A DNA stretch of 64,000 nucleotides from Cordilura impudica (taxonomy: Eukaryota > Arthropoda > Insecta > Diptera > Scathophagidae), in contig OY821521.1 in the NCBI GenBank assembly GCA_963682025.1, positions 169,630,665 through 169,694,664 of the forward strand, in the 5' to 3' direction. Position 1 is the stretch's first letter. Every line of letters begins with the position of its first letter. A program made the position numbers and the translations under genes. Positions 22,602 through 32,879 of the stretch are shown piece after piece. The notes under the pieces are model-generated. The model was not told the origin of the DNA, ran no database searches, and worked only from the letters and a program-made list of their open reading frames with translations.

Positions 22602-24117
22602 ATGGTAAGTCCGCGCAGTAATTTGGGGCGTCAATCACGTAATGCTAGAAATGTTGCGGCATCTAGAGCATCTGAAAGTGACGAACAGCCTGCAAATAAC
22701 ACTTTGGCTGCTCGAAATGCCATGGCACGTGGTAGGGCTGTGTGAAATCCAGCTCCATGTCCGTATGTGCGACGTACTTTGGAGCGTGCTGCATTCAATT
22801 ATGATGTAAACTTTAATTATGTTTCTCATAGGTTGAGAACGTTTCAATTGGACCAATGACTACTGTTTGCAGTCATTGCAAGGCATTTAAGTTTAAACAT
22901 GAATTATCTGGATTGTGTTGTTCAAACAGACAAGTTAAATTACCAGAATTGAATCCACCACCGGAGCCCTTGCATAATTTGATAACAGGTGGCACACCAA
23001 TTTCAAAGCATTTTCTAGCAAACATATGCCAACGTTCAAGGTATTTTTGTTTGTTTTAATGTTTATTTAGATGATCGTGAAACGTACTATTTTGAAAATT
23101 TCAATCTTCAATAGATTCAAGGCCAAGTTTACCATCGACTTGGTTCTTTGTTACCCTTTCTTGATCAAAGCTATTAATTTTTTCCAAATATACTTTGTGG
23201 GTAACTCAAATGTGGAAACCGATCGTCGTTGTGATATTTCATCAAATTTGTGGAGGGATATTATCGAGCGTTTGCAGAATATGTTGCATGCTGAAAATGA
23301 ATTAGTCAGACATTTTCAATCTGAAAATGGCCAACGTGTGAATTCCACTACCGAAAATGGTGCACAGAGAGCTCTATCACCACCTCATACAACTCTAACT
23401 GCATTTTTTAAATTGTGTGAAGTTGATGCTTTTGCCAGAACGTTATTGAATGCAGAAGTGCCAAAGTATTTTACGTGGAGAGCATCAAAAAACGAGTTCC
23501 AACGGCGCAAGCAAGGAAATCGTGTTGATGGACATCAAAATTTATATTCAAGTGATGCTTTGGGACGTATTTATGCTGTTCACTCAAATAACGCTGAGTG
23601 CTTTTATTTACGTTTGCTATTAATAAACGTTCGTGGGCCAACATCAATTCGACAGTTAAGGACAGTCAATGGAGTTTTGTGTACGACATATCGACAAGCG
23701 TGTCAACAGCTCAATTTGTTGGAAAATGATATTCATTGGGAACAAACTCTCCTTATCAAATTCGAGCTTTGTTTACAATTATTTTGTCTACCAGTTTTCT
23801 ATCGAATCCATCTGAATTGTGGACAAAATTTCAAGACTGTCTATCGGAATATATTCTATTTATTTCGAGTGCGTCAAGAAAATCGTAGTCCAGCAATGGA
23901 TTTAACGCCAGATATTTACAATGAAGCATTGATTTGTATTGAAGATTTCTGTTTGTCGATTGCTAATAAGGCATTAGCACAATTGGGAATGCCATCACCT
24001 AATCGTACAATGCATGAAATTTTTGAGTTAGAACTGCAACGTGAACAGCAATACGATCGCAACGAATTAAATGCTTTTGTTCACGCAAATCTTTCGACAT
24101 TGAATGTGAAGCAATAA
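22602..24117 (+). pseudogene. Helitron protein, N-terminal and pre-helicase part (Rep domain missing)
   Basis: Starts at ATG 22602 (MVSPRSNLGRQSRNARN), hits a TGA near 22742, and resumes with a four-cysteine cluster (CSHCKAFKFKHELSGLCC) of the kind near the start of insect Helitron proteins. After a break it continues in the frame from 23204 to 24117. The block LRLLLINVRGPTSIRQLRTV and the segment ending NELNAFVHANLSTLN directly precede the helicase. Rep motifs expected between these parts (HFT and the two-tyrosine motif) are absent, so rolling-circle nicking cannot be encoded. There is a TAA at 24115-24117 where the protein should run on into the helicase. Confidence 0.8.
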
Positions 24118-25447
24118 AAAGCGTACGATACTATTATGCAAGCTGTCAATAGTGAAGCCGGTGGATTTTATTTTCTGGATGCACCAGGAGGCACCGGAAA
24201 AACGTTTTTAATTTCATTGTTGTTGGCAACGATACGTTCCCAGAATAAAATTGCATTGGCATTGGCGTCTTCAGGAATTGCCGCAAGGTGGTCGGACAGC
24301 ACATTCTGATTTGAAATTGCCATTGAATTACCAAGTTAATGAAACTCCCACATGTAACGTTACAAAAACATCTGGAATGGCAAAATTATTGAAACGTTGT
24401 GGTAACATTATTTGGGATGAATGCACTATGGCGAATAAGAAATCTGTTGAAGCTTTGGAAAGAACAATGAAAGATCTCCGAGATAATTCAAAGTTGTTTG
24501 GTGGTGCGTTGATTTTATTGTCAGGGGATTTTTGGCAAACATTGCCCGTCCTTCCTAAATCGACAGCTGCCGATGAAATTAACGCTTGCTTAAAGTCTTC
24601 ATATTTATGGAGATTTGTTAAAACATTGAAACTCACTACCAACGTTCGTGTTCAGTTGCAGAATGATCCATCTGCTGATAAGTTCTCTAAGCAATTGCTG
24701 AAAATTGGGAATGGTGCAATGCCTGTTGATGACACTGGATTGATAACATTGCCAAATGATTTTTGCCGTTCCGTTACAGTCAAAAGAGGAATTGATTGAA
24801 TGTGTTTTCACTAACATAGTACAACAATATACATGCCATGAATGGTTGAGTGACGGAGCAATTTTAGCGGCAAAGAACAAAGATGTTACTGAATTAAGCA
24901 TGGCTATACAATCAAAGATTCTTGGCTGATTGGTGTCGTACAAGTCCGTGGATACTGTTACAAATGAAGAAGATGTTGTGAATTATCCAACAGAATTTTT
25001 GAATTCGTTGGACTTACCAGGATTGCCTCCGCATAATCTCCAATTGAAAGTTGGAGCCACTATTATTATGCTTCGCAATATCAATCAACCCCGTTTGTGT
25101 AATGGTACAAGACTTGCTCTTAAAAGGTTGATGGCTTATGTAATTGAAGTTACTATTTTAACAGGAAAATTCAAAGGCGAAGATGTATTCATTCCACGTA
25201 TCCCAATAATTCCGCCTGATATGCCAATTGAATTTAAACGACTTCAGTTTCCTGTTCGCCTTGCGTATGCGGTTACCATTAATAAGGCGCATCCTTAGGA
25301 ATTTGTGGAGTGAATTTAGAGTATCCAGTTTTCTCACATGGACAGTTGTATGTAGCCTGTTCGCGCGTTGGCAAACCATCGGTTTTGTATATTTACACCG
25401 AAAATGGAAAAACAACAAATGTTGTTTACCACAGAGCATTACAATAA
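24118..25447 (+). pseudogene. Helitron PIF1-like DNA helicase, inactivated
   Basis: Walker A is clear (FLDAPGGTGKTFLIS, about 24169-24213). A frameshift near 24288 follows at ASSGIAAR. The Walker B region (GNIIWDECTM, near 24405) and the motif III region (GALILLSGDFWQTLPVLP) come next in the frame 24251-24799. After another shift near 24798 the C-terminal part continues (LKVGATIIMLRNINQPRLCNG; FPVRLAYAVTINKAHP) and, past a last shift, ends YVACSRVGKPSVLYIYTENG...HRALQ with a stop at 25445. Motif order and spacing match Helitron helicases, which unwind DNA during rolling-circle transposition. At least four breaks make it non-functional. Confidence 0.88.
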
Positions 25448-25536
25448 AAGCAATTTATCACTGATTTAAATGAATTCGAATTGATTTTTTTATTTTCTTT
25501 TTGCACTACGAAGTGTGCAGGGGGTTCGCTAGTTTT

Positions 25537-25552
25537 ATAATAATTGAAAGAA
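25537..25552. repeat. Target-site duplication of Jockey LINE 1, left copy
   Basis: ATAATAATTGAAAGAA occurs here and at 31375-31390, exactly bracketing the LINE. It begins five bases past the Helitron's CTAG end. Confidence 0.75.
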
Positions 25553-25847
25553 TTTTCAATTTCAATTAAATGTTCTTCCTTTATTTACATATATTAACAA
25601 ATTTGATATTTACATATGCGATCTTATCTTTACATATAGATATTGCAACAAATAATATATAGGATCTAAAGATATTAAATAGTTTTTATATTATTTTTAA
25701 TGATTTTTAAAGGAAAATGGGAGGAAAAAACCTTTATATGATTTAATAAATTCAAATACTATCTGAAAAATATTTATGTGCTTATAGGAAGTTTATTTGA
25801 AGTAATAGACCTCTATAAGCATATAATTTTCAATTTGGTGATTTCTT

Positions 25848-26631
25848 TTTATACCCTATACCACTATGTGGTTTGGGTATAATGACTTTGTGCTGCTGTT
25901 TGTAACAACCAAAAATATTTGACCTAGACCCATCTTTAATTATACCGATCGAATCAGAATCACTTTCTGAGTTGATTTAACAATGTCCGTCCGTCCGTCC
26001 GTCCGTCCGTCTGTGTGTCCATGTAAAGCTTGTAATCAAACTGCAGGTCGCAAATATGAATATATTTTGATGAAATTTGGTATATAAGCTTTTATCGGCC
26101 ATGGGATGAACGCTATTGAAATTGGTGAGAATCGGTCCATGTTCAGACCTAGCCCCCATACAAATTACCCATATGAAATCGACATAAATTGCCATAAGAT
26201 CCAAATTGTCATATAGATCTTACTCAAATTGGATTTGTATGCGTTCATTACATCCACTAATGAGTAGTCCAAAAATGATCCCTTTGACCCCATATAGAGC
26301 TGCTTCCCGATCTTCACTTAAATCTATTAAAAAACAAAAATATTGCACTGATTCTTCTCAAATTTTGTTTGTACATATTTTTGCAAAATACAAGAGACTT
26401 TACCAAACATGATCAGGATCGGTCCATTTTTGGACCTAGTCCCTTTATAGATATAGCATCCGATATGAACTTTTTCATATCTGCAGCCAAAAAAATTAAT
26501 AAAAATCCCACTCAAATTTGGTTTATGCTTATTTTCTATATCGAAGTAGTTGGACCGAAAGATAGGGTCTCTAAACCATGGTATAGGGTATCATATAGTC
26601 GGTCTAGACCGACTATAATTTTCTTACTTGT
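25848..26631 (-). mobile_element. DINE-1-like element, family 1, nested in LINE 1 3' UTR
   Basis: Complete copy from TATACCCTATACCACTATGT to the palindrome centred on GGTCTAGACC and TTCTTACTTGT. It carries a (CCGT) microsatellite near 25985. It separates the LINE stop codon (26637) from the LINE 3' UTR. No duplicated target site is visible, consistent with Helitron/Helentron-type insertion. Confidence 0.78.
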
Positions 26632-26636
26632 TAATT

Positions 26637-29600
26637 TTACGTTATTTCTCTACATTTTCTTATCAGTGGGTAAGAGGAATTTTCAATTTTGGCAAAGTAA
26701 TTGTTATTAATCCTTGTTATGAAATCGATAATTTTTTCATAACCTGTTTCTTCATGAAGAAGATTTGTAGGATACCTCCAGGGCTTTTTATTTATCATTT
26801 TAAGACATTTGTTTTGTATAATTTGTAAGCGTTTTAGGTGGCAGTTGGCAGCGTCACTCCAAATAGGACACTCGTATGTTAATATTGGCCTTATAACACT
26901 TTTGAAGAGGAGATTTTTGTTTTTGGGGTTTAGAAATGACCTTCTATTTAGTAGTGGCCATAATGCTTTAAATGATTTTATAGCTTTTTGACACGTAGCC
27001 ATAATATGTTGTTTAAATGTAAGCTTTTTGTCCAAGACAACTCCGAGATATTTGACCTCGTTAAGTACATTTATGGTATTATTTCCAATAAGAAGATGAC
27101 GTCTTGGCAGTCTTTTGGGAGATTTGTTGAACGGAAAAATAATTGCTTGGGTCTTGTTTGGATTAATTTTGATTTTCCATTTGTGAAAATATTTACTGCA
27201 ATTTACAAGTCCCTTTTCCATTTTCTTCAGGAGTGCGCTTGTAAGTTTGTTTGAAGAAATTAACGCAGTATTATCTGCGTAATAAGCAATTTTCATATAT
27301 TTCGGGACTTTAAAATCGGATGTATATATCCAGTAAAGCAATGGCGACAAGACAGATCCTTGAGGTAACCCTGTGGTAATGGTTTTTGGAAATGATGTTT
27401 CATTATTAATCGCAACTTTAAAGTTTCTGCCGTGAATGAAATCTGAAATAAATTTGCAAAAATATTTTGGTATATTTGCATCAAGAAGTTTAAATACTAG
27501 GCCATTATGCCAAACGGTGTCAAACGCTTTTTCAATATCTAAAAATATTAGACCCGTTGAACGTTTATTGTTATACCCTATACCACTATGTGGTTTGGGT
27601 ATAATGACTTTGTGATGCTGTTTGTAACAACCAAAAATATTTGACCTAGACCCATCTTTAATTATACCGATCGAATCAGAATCACTTTCTGAGTTTATTT
27701 AATAATGTCCGTCCGTCCGTCCGTCCGTCCGTCTGTGTGTCCATGTAAACCTTGTAATCAAACTGCAGGTCGCAAATATGAATATATTTTGATGAAATTT
27801 GGTATATCGGCCATGGGATGAACGCTGTTGAAATTGGTGAGAATCGGTCCATGTTCAGACCTAGCCCCAATACAAATTACCCCTATGAAATCGACATAAA
27901 TTGCCATAAGATCCAAATTGTCATATAGATCTTATTCAAATTGGGTTTGTATGCGTTCATTACATCCATTAATGAGTAGTCCAAAAATGATCCCTTTGGC
28001 CCCATATAGAGCTGCTTCCCGATCTTCACTTAAATCTATCAAAAAACAAAACTATTGCACTGATTCTTCTCAAATTTTGTTTGTATATATTTTTGCAAAA
28101 TACAAGAGACTTTACCAAACATGGTCAGGATCGATCCATTTTTGGGCCTAGTCCCCATATAGATATAGCATCCGGTATGAACTTTTTCATATCTGCAGCC
28201 GAAAAATTTAATAAAAATCCCACTCAAATTTGGTTTATGATTGTTTTCTATATCCAGTTAGTAGGGCCTGAGAGATATGGTCTCTAAACGCATGGTATAG
28301 GGTATCGTATAGTCGGTCTAGACCGACTATAATGTTCTTACTTGTTTTTATTTGTGATTATTTGATTTTTAATTCTGTTTATTTGGTGCGTAGTGCTATG
28401 CCCTTTTTTAAATCCAAATTGTTCTTTGACAGAACAAATTCACTAAGACGAGAATGTAGTATTTTTTCAAATATTTTACCTAAGTTACTTAATAGACTAA
28501 TAAGTCTGTAGCTGTTTGGATTATTTTTTGGCTTACTAGGTTTGTTTATGGCTTTAACCTTAGCATTTTTGAAATGGTTTGGGAAATAGTTGAGTTTGAT
28601 GCAGCTGTTAAATATTATAACCAGTAATTTTAGAGCTTTGAGTGGTAGTTTCTTTAAGAGCAGGTTCGGAACATTGTCAAAACCAGGGGATTTTGAGGGT
28701 TTTATTGATGAGACAATATTCATTACTTCTTCAAGAGATGTATAAATAGCTGATTCAGAACTAGGATTTTCCTTTTTAAAATTATTTACTGTTGTATTTA
28801 TTAATGTATCCGCTGAGTGGTGAGGTTATTTGCTTGGACAAATGTATTTGCCAGGATTTCAGCCTTGCCTTATCAGATGATATTTTTCTATTTCCAATTT
28901 TAAAGTGAGAGATTTGATTTTTTCCTTTTCCTCGCAAGTTCCTGCTTATTCTCAAAAATGGTTTATCAGCTGGTTTTAAATTGGATAATAATTGACACCA
29001 TTTCTTATTGCGCTCCGAATTAATACTTTTATCAATCATGTTACTTAGAAACTTAGTACATTGATTATAAAAAGTTTGCTCGGCTATATTTGAAGATCGT
29101 TGGCTTTTTCTTTTAAAGCTTCTTCTTAGTTTAATATATTTCACAGTACTTTCTGGTAATGTGTAATTATTTTGTTGGGTTATTTTAGGTGTAGACGCAT
29201 CCCTTGCTTCGAAAACTACATTTATAAATTTTTGTATTTCCTGATCAATTTTTACCTTGGTATTGTATATATCCGAATATAACGTGATTTTATTGTCTAA
29301 AAAATTCATAAAACTGTTCCAGTTGGTTGCACTATAATCATAATAATTGAGGTCAACCTGCAAGGCCATTGATCTTTTAAGTGTACATAAAATGGGGCGA
29401 TGGTCTGATGGTATTTCGTAATCCATTGTTTTTACGTCTATATTTAAAGCGGAATTGCTTAAAATAATATCAACTGTGGATGATTCGGGATTGTGTTGAT
29501 GGGGGAATAGGGTTGGACTATTAGGATAGTGAATGAAAAAATTGCTTGATTGCTGTAGGTTGTTGAGTGCAATTTCTGTAGTATTATTTGAACGGCAATT

Positions 29601-30052
29601 CCAAGAACAATGTTTGGCATTTAGGTCACCAAAAAACTATATATTCTTTGGTGAAAGGTGTTAGGTTCAAGATATCAGCACAGAAGTTACGGGTATATCT
29701 TGGTGAATATAACGAAGATATAACAATAGGTCTATTATTTATAACAACTTCAATTGAGATGTTTCCGATTGATGAGGTGTTTGATATAAAGAGTTTTTTA
29801 TGAGCGACAGATTTATGAATTAACAGAGCTACTCCTCCTCCTCTTGCATCTGTTCTTTCACTTCTATATAAATAATAATTTTTAAAATAGGGTCTATGAT
29901 TTTCTGAAAAAAAATGTTTCATTCAAAGATGCTATTTTAATATTTTCTCGTTCAATTAGTATCTCAAATTGTTTTAATTTAGAAAAGTTTGAAATGCCAT
30001 TAGCAATCAAGTGAAGCATTTTGAATTCGTTTAAATTATTAGTATAATCCAT
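26637..30052 (-). pseudogene. LINE 1 ORF2: endonuclease and reverse transcriptase, inactivated
   Basis: Begins at ATG 30052. The endonuclease part runs 30050-29340: the first catalytic block (IASLNETFF) is followed by a frameshift in a T8 run near 29915, then YRSERTDARGGGVALLI, another shift near 29635, and the SDHRPILCTL catalytic histidine region near 29400. The reverse transcriptase starts near 28720 (SKSPGFDNVPNLLLKKL; RLISLLSNLGKIFEK) and is cut by a DINE-1 at 27571-28345. It resumes with LDIEKAFDTVWHNG and GLPQGSVLSPLLYW. The usual YADD box reads YADN, losing an essential aspartate. The C-terminal thumb region ends at 26637. The product would nick DNA and copy the LINE RNA; here it is inactive. 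Confidence 0.88.
27571..28345 (-). mobile_element. DINE-1-like element, family 1, nested in LINE 1 reverse transcriptase
   Basis: Complete copy from TATACCCTATACCACTATGT to TTCTTACTTGT, with a CCGT microsatellite near 27710-27730. It lacks an ~18-base piece (AAGCTTTTATCGGCC region near 27808) present in the copy at 25848. LINE coding sequence continues on both sides without a duplicated target. Confidence 0.8.
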
Positions 30053-30274
30053 GGGCGTATTTTACCATTGACATTACAACTTTGATTTGTTGTACCTATG
30101 CAAATCATCCATAGCTGTAGTGAAAATATCAAAAAGCTCATCGATGCTAAATAAATCGTTGTTTGTTCTCAGCTGGTTAGCATATGTGGTTTTGCTGTTA
30201 TTTATTGTGTTATTATTGATGTTATTATTACAATTTGAGTTGTTGTTTCTTAAATTAGGGAAATCTCTTACCTT

Positions 30275-31156
30275 TTATTGAAATGAGTTATTTTGTTGTT
30301 GTTGTCTGCTATTGTTCTGACTTTTAGAAGTTACTCTTGTTCTAGTTTCCAAATAGAGAGAACGTAACGGACAACTGATGTCGTTTGCAGAGTGATCAGT
30401 TCTCTCTTTTCCATGTTTTTTGCAATTAAAGCATGTAAAAACAGCTGGTCTTTTTTCATTTGTGTTCAACGGGCACACACTTGTATGATGTTGTTCTGCA
30501 CATATCATACACGCAGCACTACGATGACAATGTTCTCCGCCATGGCCATACATTAAGCAGTTCCAGCATTGAGTTGGTTTATTTCTGGATCTAGATTTGT
30601 ATTTTTTCCAGGAAATTATAAGATTTGAAATTGTTCTTACGTTTCTTAAGGCAGTTGGGTTAAAATTTTTACGTACAAATTGAACTTTGTAAACTGCATT
30701 GTTGTTCGAACTGAATTTGGTAACTATTTCAGCTACGGAAGAAGGGGACAGGTTGTAGTTTTTTAGCTCTGCGGTGATGTCCTCAGTTTTTATGCGGGGT
30801 AAACCGTGTAAAAAAGTGGTGTATAACCTATTATCTTTGGAGCCATAAGAGTGAAACTCCAACTTACTCTCTTTAAGAATTTGCTTGTAGCATTCGTACA
30901 TTTCTTTACTTAGAGCAAAAATTTTAGTACCAATTGAAGTACGTTTGAAAATACAATCCTTACCAAGCAGCTTTTGTATTTCTGTAAATGAAGCGTTACC
31001 TTCTACAACAATGGGTGGAGGTTTGTGTTCCTTAACTTCGTTAATATTTGATACGGGAGTTACGTCCATATCATTGAGGCCAGCAAGCAGGCTAAATCTG
31101 TTGCTTGAAGTTGACGCAATGTTCGGGTTAACAAAACCCGGAGGAAGTTTTGTCAT
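30275..31156 (-). CDS. LINE 1 ORF1: Gag-like nucleic-acid-binding protein
   Basis: The frame is open from an in-frame stop upstream of 31207 to the stop at 30275. The first ATG is at 31156 (MTKLPPGFVNPN), giving about 293 residues. The C-terminal half has three CCHC-type zinc knuckles: CWNCLMYGHGGEHC, CMICAEQHHTSVC and CFNCKKHGKERTDHSANDISC-type spacing. Such ORF1 proteins of Jockey-clade LINEs package the element RNA. A glutamine- and asparagine-rich tail ends the frame. The frame is intact while ORF2 is not. The start is uncertain because about 17 codons upstream also look coding but have no ATG. Confidence 0.82.
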   Translation of the reverse strand: MTKLPPGFVNPNIASTSSNRFSLLAGLNDMDVTPVSNINEVKEHKPPPIVVEGNASFTEIQKLLGKDCIFKRTSIGTKIFALSKEMYECYKQILKESKLEFHSYGSKDNRLYTTFLHGLPRIKTEDITAELKNYNLSPSSVAEIVTKFSSNNNAVYKVQFVRKNFNPTALRNVRTISNLIISWKKYKSRSRNKPTQCWNCLMYGHGGEHCHRSAACMICAEQHHTSVCPLNTNEKRPAVFTCFNCKKHGKERTDHSANDISCPLRSLYLETRTRVTSKSQNNSRQQQQNNSFQ

Positions 31157-31339
31157 CTTCTTGTTCACAAGCTTTCTTTTTGATGAAGATTTAGCCCCTC
31201 GGGCCAACGCTAAATTTTTATTCCTGTTTTAAGCTGGATTGTCTACCACGTGAGTTCAAATGAGATCAAGAATAGGCAATTGCAAAAACAAAAATATACA
31301 CTTGTTTTTAATTTGTACTCCAAGCGCTTTAATTATTTA

Positions 31340-31346
31340 CACGACC
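31340..31346 (-). promoter_or_regulatory. LINE 1 internal promoter, downstream element
   Basis: GGTCGTG on the minus strand lies about 27 bases inside the inferred 5' end near 31372. The same ACGGTCGTGT sits at the same distance in LINE 2 (45030-45036). This matches the downstream promoter element (consensus like RGWCGTG near +28) known in TATA-less Jockey, I and Doc promoters. Confidence 0.6.
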
Positions 31347-31374
31347 GTTCGTAAAGAGAGTTAGATTCGAACTG

Positions 31375-31390
31375 ATAATAATTGAAAGAA
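31375..31390. repeat. Target-site duplication of LINE 1, right copy
   Basis: Matches 25537-25552 exactly over 16 bases. The 400 bp that follow (to 31789) are AT-rich with no recognised gene. Confidence 0.75.
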
Positions 31391-31789
31391 AATGTCAAAA
31401 TCTACATTTAAATAATGGGTAAAATTTTTTTATAGTTTCTTTCACTCGTTCTTCTATTTTTATTATTTTAGTCAACTCTGGTAAAGAAGTTTAACAGTTT
31501 CCACAGTTTCGGCATCTCTAAAAAAATATTTGTTTTTCTCTTATCTATTTTTTTAATTGTATTTTTTGTAACAAATGTGTTATCTTCCAATATAGAACAC
31601 ACCAAATAGCGATTTCGCCAAAAAAAAAAACAATTATTTTATTACAAAATTGGCAACTTTAGAATTTTGTAAAAGTTACCAATGTATTGCCACCTACTCT
31701 TTTTAAGTACCACATATTTTATTCATAGTAGGTTCGAAAATTATTCAAATTATAAAGATAAAAAATAATATTATTTTATTTATCAAGCC

Positions 31790-32205
31790 ACAGGACAAAC
31801 GCTATTGAAATTGGTGCAAATGGGCTCATGTTCAGACCTACACTCCATTCAAATGACCCCTATGATATCGACTTAACTTGCCATAAGATTCAAATTATGA
31901 AATACATCTCAGTCGAATTGGGTTTTTGTGCGTTTATTACATCTATTAATCCGTAGACCAAAAATAAACCATGTAGGACAATTCACTTAAACCCATCAAA
32001 AAACAAAAATATTGCACAGATTTTTCTCAAAATCGGTTTGTATATGTTGTTGCAAAAAATAAGTGACTTTACCAAATATGGTCAGGATCGGTCCAATTTT
32101 CGACGTGGATTTGGTTTATGCTTTTTTTCTAAACCTAATTAGTTTTACCTAAGACCAATTCTCCAAACGCATGGTATAGGGTATCGGCTATAAATTTCTT
32201 ACTTC
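31790..32205 (-). mobile_element. DINE-1-like element, family 1, degenerate and truncated
   Basis: Contains AACGCTATTGAAATTGGTGC, ATGTTCAGACCT and CATGGTATAGGGTATCGG with a TTCTTACTT end. The TATACCC end and CCGT core are missing, and the terminal palindrome is decayed. Confidence 0.65.
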
Positions 32206-32526
32206 TGTTGTTAAGAAAATGAATGTACTTTCAAATGAAAATTTACCAGTTGAAAAGTATCAGTTTTCCCCTTAAGGCTCGAATTAAAACAAATTTTATT
32301 CTTCTCCGATGTTTGTGTTTCTGGTGGATTCTACATATCAAATTTCATATTCCTAAATTACTTTGTAAAGAAGATACAAAATGGTCACTCTTACATTTAC
32401 GGGCTGTTTTTACACCGTTTTAAGATCCGAATTTCCATCCATTTTCCTCCCTAGACGTTAGAATTAGCAATAACTTCATTCTGGACTGATGCCCACGAAT
32501 TCGGTAGAGTGTGTATACCAAAATTC

Positions 32527-32529
<3 letters not shown>

Positions 32530-32561
<32 letters not shown>
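32530..32561. repeat. (AT)n microsatellite at Helitron insertion point
   Basis: About 16 AT dinucleotides immediately before the 5' TC of Helitron C3. The sequence resumes with TATATTAATA at 35126, so the Helitron inserted into this AT run. Confidence 0.85.
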
Positions 32562-32564
<3 letters not shown>

Positions 32565-32879
32565 ATAATATTAATAGGCTAGGTGATTTCTTGTTACCGA
32601 TGTTTTGTTCTACCGTTTTATACCGATTTGGACCAAACGTATATTATTTGAGAGGTAGTTCTTTTTTGCTGTTCACCAGATTTAAAAATTTTTTAATTTT
32701 TTCCTTTATTTTGAGTAAATTGTATTTAAATTTGCTACTAACACATACATAAAATTATACATATGATATGTGTGCGTTTATTAAATTTGCTTTCTTCATT
32801 CACAATAATACTAAACCAAAAAATGTTGGTTTGTGAATTGGCTAAGTTGAGAAATAAAGTTGCCTAGAAATAGCACTCT

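Larger units (their letters stand above)
22154..25532 (+). mobile_element. Helitron with PIF1-type helicase (decayed, internally deleted)
   Basis: The 5' end is TCTATATATATATAAAAATA after a host A. The 3' end is the hairpin GCACTACGAAGTGTGC, then AGGGGGTTCG and CTAG, before a host T. These ends and the helicase frames between them make a nearly end-to-end Helitron of 3.4 kb. Full autonomous copies are longer because of the HUH Rep endonuclease region, which I cannot find here. A Jockey LINE inserted about five bases past the right end. Confidence 0.9.
25553..31374 (-). mobile_element. Full-length Jockey-clade LINE 1 with two nested DINE-1 elements
   Basis: Target-site duplications (25537-25552, 31375-31390) define the ends. 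From the 5' end (31374) the element has an internal promoter, ORF1 with zinc knuckles, ORF2 with endonuclease and reverse transcriptase, and a 3' UTR at 25850-25553. The 3' UTR shares AAAGGTTTTTTCCT-like and ATTATTTGTTGCAAT blocks with LINE 2 at 42100-42300. Without the two DINE insertions it is about 4.25 kb, normal for Jockey. ORF2 has several frameshifts and the polymerase motif is mutated, so the copy is dead. The two insertions show that it arrived before the DINE-1 copies. Confidence 0.85.

Noticed and set aside
23071..24117. Host gene of 348 codons
   Set aside because: The content matches the pre-helicase part of Helitron proteins and the frame lies between Helitron termini.
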